Shown: piece by piece, positions 18,849 through 26,222 of the stretch | How positions within the stretch are numbered: position 1 is the stretch's first letter | Layout of the letters: every line of letters starts with the position of its first letter | NCBI GenBank assembly: GCA_029202445.1 | Contig: CP119321.1 | Location: 372,001-436,000 of the forward strand | Reading direction: 5' to 3' | From: Candidatus Microbacterium phytovorans | Lineage (GTDB): Bacteria; Actinomycetota; Actinomycetes; Actinomycetales; Microbacteriaceae | DNA: 64,000 bases | Program-made: the position numbers and the translations under genes | The notes under the pieces: generated by a model | The model's database searches: none | What the model was told of the DNA's origin: nothing | The model's input: only the letters and a program-made list of their open reading frames with translations

Positions 18849-18882
18849 CATCGTTATCGTTCGAGAACCGTGAGGAGCACGC

Positions 18883-19095
18883 ATGAACGTTCAGACCTAC
18901 ACCGTCGAAGGCATGACCTGCGGGCACTGCGCCGCCGCCGTGAGCCGCGAGGTGTCGGCGCTCGAGGGCGTCACCGACACCGCGGTCGATGTCGCCGCCG
19001 GCACCCTCACCGTGACCGCAGCGTCAACCCCGAGCGACGAGGCCGTCTCGGCGGCCGTGACCGAAGCGGGCTACACGCTCGTCGGTCGCGCCTGA
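18883..19095 (+). CDS. copZ: CopZ-like copper chaperone
   Basis: 70-aa heavy-metal-associated (HMA) domain protein. The copper-binding loop is GMTCGHC (10-16) in a ferredoxin-like fold of normal length. It would bind Cu(I) in the cytoplasm and pass it to the ATPase encoded 41 bp downstream. The ATG follows the Shine-Dalgarno GAGGAG. Probably co-transcribed with copA from the CsoR-controlled promoter. Confidence 0.93.
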   Translation: MNVQTYTVEGMTCGHCAAAVSREVSALEGVTDTAVDVAAGTLTVTAASTPSDEAVSAAVTEAGYTLVGRA

Positions 19096-19136
19096 CCCAT
19101 CACCGTTCACGACACTCACCATCAGGGAGGCCACGG

Positions 19137-21404
19137 ATGTCGCAGACCACCGGTCCCGACCAGCGAGACGCCGTCCTCGACATCGAGGGCATGACGTGCG
19201 CGAGCTGCGTCGCCCGCGTCGAGAAGCGGCTGTCCACCGTGGCGGGCGTCACGGCATCCGTCAATCTCGCCACGGAGTCGGCGCGTGTCACCTACCCCGC
19301 AGACCTCGACCCGCAGCGCCTCGTCGAGGCCGTCCGTGAGGCGGGCTACGACGGCCGCGTGCGATCGCCGCGCCGGGCGAGCGGCCCGGATCACGACGAC
19401 GATCATCCCGGCACCCATGGGGAAGGTGGCCACACCCACGACATCGAGGACCGACCCGGGGCCGTGACGCTGCGCACCCGGCTCCTCGTGAGCGCCGTGC
19501 TCGCGGTGCCGGTGGTGGCCCTCGGGATGGTGCCCGCGTGGCAGTTCCCCGCCTGGCAATGGGTCTCGCTGGTCCTGACCACCCCCATCGTCGTATGGGG
19601 CGGGTGGCCCTTCCACCGGGCGACCTTCGCCAACGCCCGCCACGGCGCCATGACGATGGACACGCTGATCACCCTCGGCACCGCCGCCGCCTACCTCTGG
19701 AGCGTGTGGGCGCTGCTGTTCGGCTCGGCCGGACGCATCGGCATGATGCACGAGGTGACGCTGTTCGGCGTTCCGCACGACGCGACCTCCCTCATCTACT
19801 TCGAGGTGGCAGCCGCCGTCACCGTGTTCCTTCTCCTCGGCCGTTTCGTCGAGCAGCGCTCGAAGCGGCGTGCGGGGGCGGCGCTGCGCGCCCTCATGGA
19901 ACTGGGCGCGAAGGACGTCGAGCTCGAGGATGGCCGCCGCGTGCCCGTCGACGCGCTCCGACCGGGTGACGTGTTCGTCGTCCGCCCGGGGGAGAAGATC
20001 GCCACCGACGGTCGCGTCCGCAGCGGAGGCGCGTCGGTCGATCAGAGCATGCTCACGGGGGAGTCGGTCCCCGTCGAAGTGGCCGCGGGCGACGACGTCA
20101 CCGGCGGCACCATCTCCGTCGACGGTCGCCTGGTCGTGGCGGCGACGTCTGTCGGCGAAGACACTCGACTGGCGCACATGGCGCGGCTCGTCGAGGAGGC
20201 GCAGGCGGGCAAGAGCCGCGTGCAGCGCCTCGCCGATCGCATCTCCGCCGTCTTCGTCCCGATCGTCATCGGACTCGCCGTCCTCACGCTCCTGCTGTGG
20301 ATCGTGACGGGCCAGCCGGTCTCCCTCGGGTTCACCGCCGCCGTTGCGGTGCTCATCATCGCGTGCCCGTGCGCGCTGGGTCTTGCGACACCGATCGCGA
20401 TCCTCGTCGGCACGGGGCGCGGTGCGCAGCTCGGCATCCTCATCACGGGCCCCGAGGCGCTCGAAGGCGCCGAGAAGATCGACACCGTGGTGCTCGACAA
20501 GACCGGGACCGTCACGGAAGGGCGCATGACCGTCGCCTCGGTCGTCACCGTCGAAGACACGGATGCCGATGTCGTCGCCCACCTGGTCGGCTCGCTCGAG
20601 TCCGCCTCCGAGCACCCGATCGCTCGGGCGCTCGGCGCTCTGGCGACGGCCCCCGCGCCCGTCGAGGAGTTCGCGGGACTCGCCGGGCGCGGCGTGACGG
20701 GAACCGTGGACGGGCGCGCTGTGTTCGCCGGTCGTGCATCGTTCGCGGCAGAGATGCTCGGAAACGGCCTCACCGACGAGGTGGCGGCGGCCGTGACAGT
20801 CGCGGAGGACTCGGGTGCCACAGCGGTCGTGGCGGGGTGGGACGGCCACGTGCGCGCCGTCATCGCCGTGGCCGACACCGTGCGGCCCGACAGCGCCGCC
20901 ACCGTCGCGCGCCTGCGCGAGCTCGGCTTGCACGTCGTTCTCCTGACCGGTGACAACCCCGGGGCCGCGGGCGCGGTCGCGAGTTCGACGGGTATCGACA
21001 CGGTGATCGCCGGCGTGCTGCCCGAGCAGAAGGTCGCCGAGGTCCGTCGGCTTCAGGCCGAGGGCCGCCGCGTCGCGATGGTCGGCGACGGCGTCAACGA
21101 CGCGGCCGCGCTCGCGACCGCCGATCTCGGCATCGCGATGGGCGGCGGGACCGACGCGGCCCTCCACGCGAGCGACATCTCCCTGGCCGGGAGCGGGCTT
21201 GCTCCCGTCGTCACGGCGATCATGCTGAGCCGTCGCACGATGCGCGTCATCCGCGGCAATCTGTTCTGGGCCTTCGCCTACAACGTCGCCGCGCTGCCGC
21301 TGGCAGCGCTGGGGCTGCTCAACCCCATGATCGCTGGCGCCGCGATGGCCTTTTCGAGCGTCTTCGTCGTGCTCAACAGTCTGCGACTCCGCGCGGCGGG
21401 ATGA
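19137..21404 (+). CDS. copA: Cu(I)-translocating P-type ATPase
   Basis: P1B-1 ATPase of 755 aa that exports Cu(I). In order: an HMA domain with GMTCASC (18-24); a His/Asp-rich linker (84-102); eight membrane helices; the actuator motif TGES (307-310); the metal-binding CPC (410-412); the phosphorylation motif DKTGT (Asp454); the SEHP nucleotide-domain motif; and GDGVND (650-655). The last helices carry the YN and MxxSS residues of Cu(I) pumps. The start at 19137 lies behind AGGGAGG and matches the start of the HMA domain; the longer open frame across copZ is a shadow. Confidence 0.96.
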   Translation: MSQTTGPDQRDAVLDIEGMTCASCVARVEKRLSTVAGVTASVNLATESARVTYPADLDPQRLVEAVREAGYDGRVRSPRRASGPDHDDDHPGTHGEGGHTHDIEDRPGAVTLRTRLLVSAVLAVPVVALGMVPAWQFPAWQWVSLVLTTPIVVWGGWPFHRATFANARHGAMTMDTLITLGTAAAYLWSVWALLFGSAGRIGMMHEVTLFGVPHDATSLIYFEVAAAVTVFLLLGRFVEQRSKRRAGAALRALMELGAKDVELEDGRRVPVDALRPGDVFVVRPGEKIATDGRVRSGGASVDQSMLTGESVPVEVAAGDDVTGGTISVDGRLVVAATSVGEDTRLAHMARLVEEAQAGKSRVQRLADRISAVFVPIVIGLAVLTLLLWIVTGQPVSLGFTAAVAVLIIACPCALGLATPIAILVGTGRGAQLGILITGPEALEGAEKIDTVVLDKTGTVTEGRMTVASVVTVEDTDADVVAHLVGSLESASEHPIARALGALATAPAPVEEFAGLAGRGVTGTVDGRAVFAGRASFAAEMLGNGLTDEVAAAVTVAEDSGATAVVAGWDGHVRAVIAVADTVRPDSAATVARLRELGLHVVLLTGDNPGAAGAVASSTGIDTVIAGVLPEQKVAEVRRLQAEGRRVAMVGDGVNDAAALATADLGIAMGGGTDAALHASDISLAGSGLAPVVTAIMLSRRTMRVIRGNLFWAFAYNVAALPLAALGLLNPMIAGAAMAFSSVFVVLNSLRLRAAG

Positions 21405-21414
21405 CCGATCACGC

Positions 21415-21420
21415 TACAAT
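21415..21420 (+). promoter_or_regulatory. -10 hexamer, helicase gene
   Basis: TACAAT, 170 bp before the helicase ATG. If used, it gives a leader of about 165 nt; that stretch (21427-21590) shows no convincing gene or terminator. Confidence 0.45.
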
Positions 21421-21590
21421 GACCGCTGGGCCCTTCGTCCGTCGTCGCCGCAGCTCGCAGAAGCGAGTACCCGCAGCCGGCGTATGAAGACCCGAAACTC
21501 ACACCGCGGCATCACGTCGCGACACGACCGCCCGTTCACGGTACGAGCGGGCAGCACCGGCATCCGCCGGTCCACACGCTCAGGAGGAGC

Positions 21591-23750
21591 ATGCCGACTA
21601 CGGCACCCACTGCCGCACCCACGTCGTCGAACCGTCGCCGCCGCGGCTCTTCGGCGCGTCGCGAAGACGACGCGCCCCTGATTCCGATCCTCGCCCGAAA
21701 GGTGCGCGAGGTCGAGGCCAAAGCGCAGCGCGGCAAGCTCGGCCCGACCAACCGGGTCAAGTTCCAGGTCATCGCCTTCCTCGTGCGCGAGGAGCGCGCG
21801 CGGGTGAAAGCGGAGGCGGAGATCCCGGCCGCGACACGCGCCGAGCTGCTCAAGCGGCTCGACGGCGTCGCGACGATCCTCGCCAAGACCGCCGCACGCG
21901 ACACCTCGCTGATCCAGCTCCTCGAGGTCGATCAGGCCGCGTCTCCCGTCGCGCGACGCATGCGCCGGGACTGGCTGCTCGAGTCGGGCGCCGACCTCGC
22001 CGAGGACGAGCTCATCATCACCGATGCCGCGCCGGTCCAGGCGCCCGTCGTGCCCGCCGCTCTCGCCGAGCGGCAGGTCGTGCCGCCGCAGATCGAGGCG
22101 CGTCGCGAGGCGAACCCGTTCCTGGCCCCCGACCTCGCGCTTCGAGCGCCGGTCGAGAACGTGCGCCGCCGTCTGGACGGCTGGGAACTCATGGGCCCGC
22201 TCTACAAGGCGTTCGAGATGGGCGCCGGAGGCGGCGCCGCGTCGATGGACCTCCCGCCCGTCCCCGAGTTCGACCGGCTCTCGCCGCGCGGCCTCGAGGT
22301 CATGGCGCACCAGTCCCGTTTCCTCGAGGCGGTGCGCCTCGGCCACCGCAGCTTCCTGCTCGCCGACGAGCCGGGCCTCGGCAAGACCGCCCAGTCGGTG
22401 CTCGCGGCATCCGTCGCCGATGCCTACCCGCTGCTGGCGGTCGTCCCCAACGTCGTCAAGATGAACTGGGCCCGCGAGGTCGAGCGGTGGACTCCGCAGC
22501 GTCGTGCCACGGTCATCCACGGCGACGGCGACACGGTCGACGCCTTCGCCGATGTCTTCATCGTCAACTACGAAGTGCTCGATCGGCATCTGTCGTGGCT
22601 CGGCGAGATCGGGCTGCGCGGCATGGTCGTCGACGAGGCGCACTTCATCAAGAACCTCACGTCGCAGCGGTCGCAGAATGTCCTCGCACTGGCGGGACGC
22701 ATCCGCGGGCAGGTGCGCGATCCGCTCATGCTGGCTCTCACGGGCACGCCCCTGATCAACGACGTCGAAGACTTCGACGCCATCTGGCGCTTCCTCGGCT
22801 GGACCAACGGTGAGAAGCCCGGTCCGACCCTCATGCAGCGCCTCGACGCGACGGGGCTGACGCCGGCCGACAAGGCGTTCTATCCGGAAGCCCGCGACGC
22901 GGTGATCTCGCTCGGGATCGTGCGGCGCAAGAAGAAGGATGTCGCCGCCGACCTTCCCGACAAGCTCGTGGCGGACCTGCCCGTGGAGCTGGACGACGAG
23001 TTCGGACGGTCGATCCGCGCTGCCGAGCAGGAGCTCGGACAGCGCCTGGCCGCCAAGTACCGCCGGATCGTCGAAGCGCGCGGCGATCGCGTCGTCCTCG
23101 ACGACATCGACGAGGACATCGTGCGCCTCGTCGCCCACGGCGAACTCGAAGAGTCCAAGGCTGCCGGCACCGGCGCGGACAACGTCTTCACGATGGTCCG
23201 CAAGATCGGCCAGGCCAAGGCGTTGCTCGCGGCGGACTACGCCGTGCAGCTGCAGCGTTCGGTGGGCAAGGTGGTCTTCTTCGCGAAGCACATCGACGTG
23301 ATGGATGCCGCGGAGGCGCACTTCGCCGCCGCGGGACTGCGCACCGTGTCGATCCGAGGCGACCAGACCACGCCCGCACGCCAGCAGGCCATCGATGCCT
23401 TCAACGGCGAGGACGATGTCGCGATCGCGGTCTGCTCGCTCACCGCGGCCGGTGTCGGACTCAACATGCAGGCGGCCTCGAACGTCGTCCTCGCGGAGCT
23501 GTCGTGGACGGCTGCCGAGCAGACGCAGGCGATCGACCGCGTCCACCGCATCGGGCAGGACGAGCCTGTCACGGCGTGGCGCATCATCGCCGCCCACACG
23601 ATCGACACGAAGATCGCCGAGCTCATCGATTCGAAGCAGGGCCTCGCCCAGCGCGCGCTCGACGGCGACCAGGTCGACCCGAGCTCGAGCGACTCGGTGC
23701 AACTGTCGGCGCTCATGCACCTGCTCCGCGAGGCTCTCGGCGCATTCTGA
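21591..23750 (+). CDS. SNF2-family DEAD/DEAH-box helicase
   Basis: 719-aa superfamily 2 ATPase of the SNF2 (SMARCAL1-like) group. Walker A is in DEPGLGKT (259-266), the DEAH box in VVDEAHFIKN (Asp348), motif III LTGTPLIN, and motifs V-VI include TAAGVGLNMQ and QAIDRVHRIGQ. The first 240 residues are an Ala/Arg/Glu-rich region with no recognised domain. Likely a DNA translocase in repair or chromatin-like remodelling. The ATG has AGGAGG-type Shine-Dalgarno support (caggaggagc). Confidence 0.9.
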   Translation: MPTTAPTAAPTSSNRRRRGSSARREDDAPLIPILARKVREVEAKAQRGKLGPTNRVKFQVIAFLVREERARVKAEAEIPAATRAELLKRLDGVATILAKTAARDTSLIQLLEVDQAASPVARRMRRDWLLESGADLAEDELIITDAAPVQAPVVPAALAERQVVPPQIEARREANPFLAPDLALRAPVENVRRRLDGWELMGPLYKAFEMGAGGGAASMDLPPVPEFDRLSPRGLEVMAHQSRFLEAVRLGHRSFLLADEPGLGKTAQSVLAASVADAYPLLAVVPNVVKMNWAREVERWTPQRRATVIHGDGDTVDAFADVFIVNYEVLDRHLSWLGEIGLRGMVVDEAHFIKNLTSQRSQNVLALAGRIRGQVRDPLMLALTGTPLINDVEDFDAIWRFLGWTNGEKPGPTLMQRLDATGLTPADKAFYPEARDAVISLGIVRRKKKDVAADLPDKLVADLPVELDDEFGRSIRAAEQELGQRLAAKYRRIVEARGDRVVLDDIDEDIVRLVAHGELEESKAAGTGADNVFTMVRKIGQAKALLAADYAVQLQRSVGKVVFFAKHIDVMDAAEAHFAAAGLRTVSIRGDQTTPARQQAIDAFNGEDDVAIAVCSLTAAGVGLNMQAASNVVLAELSWTAAEQTQAIDRVHRIGQDEPVTAWRIIAAHTIDTKIAELIDSKQGLAQRALDGDQVDPSSSDSVQLSALMHLLREALGAF

Positions 23751-23824
23751 CCGCGGTGGCACCGCGTCCGTCGTCCCTCGGGTTATCGACGGCGGGCGTG
23801 GTGGCACGGGCAGTCCAGCGACGA

Positions 23825-23830
23825 TAGTGT
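23825..23830 (+). promoter_or_regulatory. -10 hexamer, pfkA
   Basis: TAGTGT, 53 bp before the pfkA ATG; would give a leader of about 45 nt carrying the Shine-Dalgarno GAAGGA. Confidence 0.45.
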
Positions 23831-23883
23831 CAGGGAGGCAGCGTCGCCACCAGCTCCATCCCGAACACCTGAAGGATCTCTCC

Positions 23884-24912
23884 ATGAAGATCGGCATCCT
23901 GACCAGCGGCGGCGACTGCCCCGGGCTGAACGCCGTCATCCGCGGTCTCGTGCTCAAGGGCACGACGACCTACAACATCGAGTTCGTCGGCATCCGCGAC
24001 GGCTGGCGAGGCGTCGTCGACGGCGACTTCTTCCCGCTCACGCGACACGAGGTCAAGGGCCTCTCCAAGGTCGGCGGCACGATACTCGGCACGAGCCGCA
24101 CGAACCCCTACGAGGGACCGCGGGGCGGAGCCGAGAACATCGCCAAGACCCTCTACGGCCACCGCATCGACGGCATCGTCGCGATCGGCGGTGAGGGTAC
24201 GCTCGCCGCCGCCAACCGTCTCTACGGCGATGGCATCAACGTCCTCGGCGTCCCGAAGACCATCGACAACGATCTCCGGGCCACCGACTACTCGTTCGGT
24301 TTCGACACGGCCGTCAACATCGCCACCGAGGCGATGGACCGGCTGCGCACCACCGGTGACTCTCACCAGCGCTGCATGGTGGCGGAGGTCATGGGCCGTC
24401 ACGTCGGGTGGATCGCCCTGCATTCGGGCATCGCTGCCGGTGCCCACGTGATCTGCATCCCCGAGGTGCCCATGTCGCTCGACGACATCGCCGCCCAGGT
24501 GCAGAAGGCGCACGACCGCGGTCGCGCGCCGCTCGTGGTCGTCTCGGAGGGCTTCAAGCTCCTCGGACAGGACGAGGCCTACTCCGACAAGGGGCTCGAC
24601 GCGTTCAACCGTCCGCGGCTCGGAGGAATCAGCGAGGTGCTCGCCCCCGAGATCGAGCGCATCACCGGCATCGAGACGCGGGCGACCGTGCTGGGCCACA
24701 TCCAGCGCGGCGGATCGCCGTCGGCTTTCGACCGCGTGCTGGCCACGCGCCTCGGCCTGCACGCCGCCGACGCGGTCGTCGAAGCCGCGTGGGGTCAGAT
24801 GGTCTCCATGAAGGGGACCGACATCGTGCGGGTTCCGTTCGAGGAGGCGCTCGGCGAGCTGAACACCGTGCCCCACTACCGCTACGAAGAGGCCGCCGCC
24901 CTCTTCGGCTGA
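23884..24912 (+). CDS. pfkA: 6-phosphofructokinase, group III
   Basis: Glycolytic enzyme of 342 aa. ILTSGGDCPGLNAVI (5-19), IGGEGTL (101-107) and the active-site VPKTIDND (123-130) are visible. The phosphate-donor determinants read Gly105 and Lys125. In the family, Asp at the first site favours pyrophosphate and Gly favours ATP; Lys at the second is common to the actinobacterial group III enzymes. I infer ATP use. A 5' leader with GAAGGA precedes the ATG. The next downstream sequence is the 21-nt repeat tract. Confidence 0.94.
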   Translation: MKIGILTSGGDCPGLNAVIRGLVLKGTTTYNIEFVGIRDGWRGVVDGDFFPLTRHEVKGLSKVGGTILGTSRTNPYEGPRGGAENIAKTLYGHRIDGIVAIGGEGTLAAANRLYGDGINVLGVPKTIDNDLRATDYSFGFDTAVNIATEAMDRLRTTGDSHQRCMVAEVMGRHVGWIALHSGIAAGAHVICIPEVPMSLDDIAAQVQKAHDRGRAPLVVVSEGFKLLGQDEAYSDKGLDAFNRPRLGGISEVLAPEIERITGIETRATVLGHIQRGGSPSAFDRVLATRLGLHAADAVVEAAWGQMVSMKGTDIVRVPFEEALGELNTVPHYRYEEAAALFG

Positions 24913-24948
24913 GTCGCCGCCGCGGGGCCTGGTCTCGCGTCGGCTGCG

Positions 24949-25074
24949 TGTTCCCGTTCGGGTCTGGCATGTCCCGGTTCGGGTGTGGCATGTCTCAGTT
25001 TCGGTCGGCCGTGTCCCACTTCGGGTGTGGCATGTCCCACTTCCGGTTAGTCATGTCCCGCTTTCGGTTGTTCT
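24949..25074 (+). repeat. Six tandem 21-nt repeats
   Basis: Six contiguous units of exactly 21 nt beginning at 24949, 24970, 24991, 25012, 25033 and 25054. The best-formed unit (25012-25032) starts TGTCCCACTTCGGG. All begin TGTnnC and keep a TTCGG or TTCCGG core, with drift in between. The tract begins 36 nt after the pfkA stop and is followed directly by an inverted partner of the last unit. Confidence 0.9.
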
Positions 25075-25104
25075 CGCAGGTCGAGAACAGCCGATAGTGG
25101 GACA
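25054..25104 (+). repeat. Left palindrome of the 21-nt repeat family
   Basis: The sixth tandem unit plus two bases (25054-25076) is matched by an inverted copy at 25082-25104, 20 of 23 positions, around a 5-nt loop. The loop-proximal 7 bp (GTTCTCG/CGAGAAC) pair perfectly. A long hairpin or cruciform can form. It lies about 100 bp upstream of the nuclease gene. Confidence 0.85.
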
Positions 25105-25207
25105 TGACTGTCCCGCGCGCTCCTCCACAGTGCGCCGAAGTAGCAGCGATTCCCCGACTTTGTGACTCAGCCTCGCCGGCTGCCGGTTATCGGTCAGGGT
25201 GGGCGAC

Positions 25208-26122
25208 ATGACGCCCCGCACGCCGCTGACTTCCTCCCTGCCGACCTCGTTCAGTGTGGCCCAGGCGACAGCTGCCGGAGTTCCGCGCGGGCGTCTTCGC
25301 ACGAGGACGCTCGACCGGCCGTTCCACGGCGTGCGGTCACGGCGGACCGGTGAGTCCGCGGGCCTCGTGGCGCTGTGTCACGCGTATGCCCCTCGCCTCC
25401 GTGACGGCCAGTTCTTCAGCCACGAGACTGCCCTCCTGCTGCACGGGGCGCCGATGCCCGAGTGGCCCTACATGCCTGCCCTCCATGTGTCGGCGCATCG
25501 CCCGCTGCGCGAGCCCCGTACGCGTGGAATCACCGGCCACCGGCTGCAAGGACGCGGCTCCGCGGTGCGAAACCTGGCGGGACTCCCCGTCGAGGATCCG
25601 GTGCGGGCGTGGCGGCAGTGCGGGTCGCTCTGGACAGTCGGCGATCTTGTGGCAGCCGCGGACTTCCTTCTCACCGGCTCCCGGCCGCCGGTGACCGTCG
25701 CAGAACTGCGCGGCGAGGTGGCGCGGATGGGCGATGTGCGCCACGGCATCCTGTCTCGTGCCCTCGACGACGTGCGAGCCGGAGTGCGCTCGGCGCGGGA
25801 GACCCGGTTGCGGCTCCTCCTGCGGGATGCCGGGCTTCCCGAGCCCCAGACGGCCTGGAATCTCTACGACGAGCGTGGCACGTTCGTCGCGGAGCTCGAC
25901 CTCGGGTACCCGGAACTCGGGGTGGGGATCGAGTACGACGGCCGCGTCCACGCGCAGGACGCTCGACAGTTCGCGCGAGACGCGGACCGGTGGGATGCCG
26001 TCCGGGCGCTGGGGGTGGATTTGGTCCGCATCCTGTCGCACCATCTCGACGGAGATGGGTTCGCCGCGGTGGAGAAGGTTCGCGCTGCGCTCGCCCGCGC
26101 GGGCGCCGGACCGCTCCACTGA
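25208..26122 (+). CDS. Putative nuclease: AbiEi-like N-terminus plus Vsr/DUF559-type PD-(D/E)XK domain
   Basis: 304 aa. Residues about 12-45 (FSVAQATAAGVPRGRLRTRT) resemble the winged-helix start of AbiEi-type antitoxin proteins, and FFSHETALLLHG (69-80) is typical of the middle of this family. The C-terminal part resembles the Vsr/DUF559 nuclease fold: Glu198 in SARETRLRLLLRDAGLPEP, Asp231 in AELDLGYPE and Glu242 in VGIEYDG, the spacing of a PD-(D/E)XK active site. No toxin gene is adjacent. The ATG at 25208 has an AGGGTGGG ribosome site; a GTG 9 nt upstream is also possible. The gene is bracketed by copies of one 21-nt repeat. Function is inferred from fold resemblance only. Confidence 0.7.
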   Translation: MTPRTPLTSSLPTSFSVAQATAAGVPRGRLRTRTLDRPFHGVRSRRTGESAGLVALCHAYAPRLRDGQFFSHETALLLHGAPMPEWPYMPALHVSAHRPLREPRTRGITGHRLQGRGSAVRNLAGLPVEDPVRAWRQCGSLWTVGDLVAAADFLLTGSRPPVTVAELRGEVARMGDVRHGILSRALDDVRAGVRSARETRLRLLLRDAGLPEPQTAWNLYDERGTFVAELDLGYPELGVGIEYDGRVHAQDARQFARDADRWDAVRALGVDLVRILSHHLDGDGFAAVEKVRAALARAGAGPLH

Positions 26123-26138
26123 CCTAGCCCAGGGCGGT

Positions 26139-26193
26139 CATGTCCCACTTTCGGTCGATTGAGAGCGCCGGGAACGACCGAAAGTGGGACATG
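26139..26193 (+). repeat. Right palindrome of the 21-nt repeat family
   Basis: Perfect 19-bp inverted repeat: arm CATGTCCCACTTTCGGTCG at 26139-26157 and its reverse complement at 26175-26193, loop 17 nt. The arm is the same unit as in the left tandem tract. It starts 17 bp after the stop of the nuclease gene. Confidence 0.9.
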
Positions 26194-26218
26194 GTCCACC
26201 CGAAGTGGGACATGGTCC
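26177..26218 (-). repeat. Two tandem 21-nt repeats in inverted orientation
   Basis: Units at 26177-26197 and 26198-26218 match at 18 or more of 21 positions (AGTGGGACATGGTCC shared) and repeat with the same 21-nt period as the left tract, but on the other strand. They end 5 bp before the stop of the convergent S9 peptidase gene. Confidence 0.85.
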
Positions 26219-26222
26219 GGGG

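Noticed and set aside
21484..21681. Short ORF starting MKTRNSHRG in the helicase leader
   Set aside because: It overlaps the helicase start, is Arg/Pro-rich like other shadow frames and has no ribosome site or leaderless promoter.
21414..23963. 849-codon open frame opposite the SNF2 helicase
   Set aside because: Shadow of the helicase gene; low-complexity Arg/Asp/His composition, no domain, and the sense frame has all helicase motifs.
24949..25104. CRISPR array
   Set aside because: Units are contiguous 21-mers without spacers, repeats are degenerate, and no cas gene is present.
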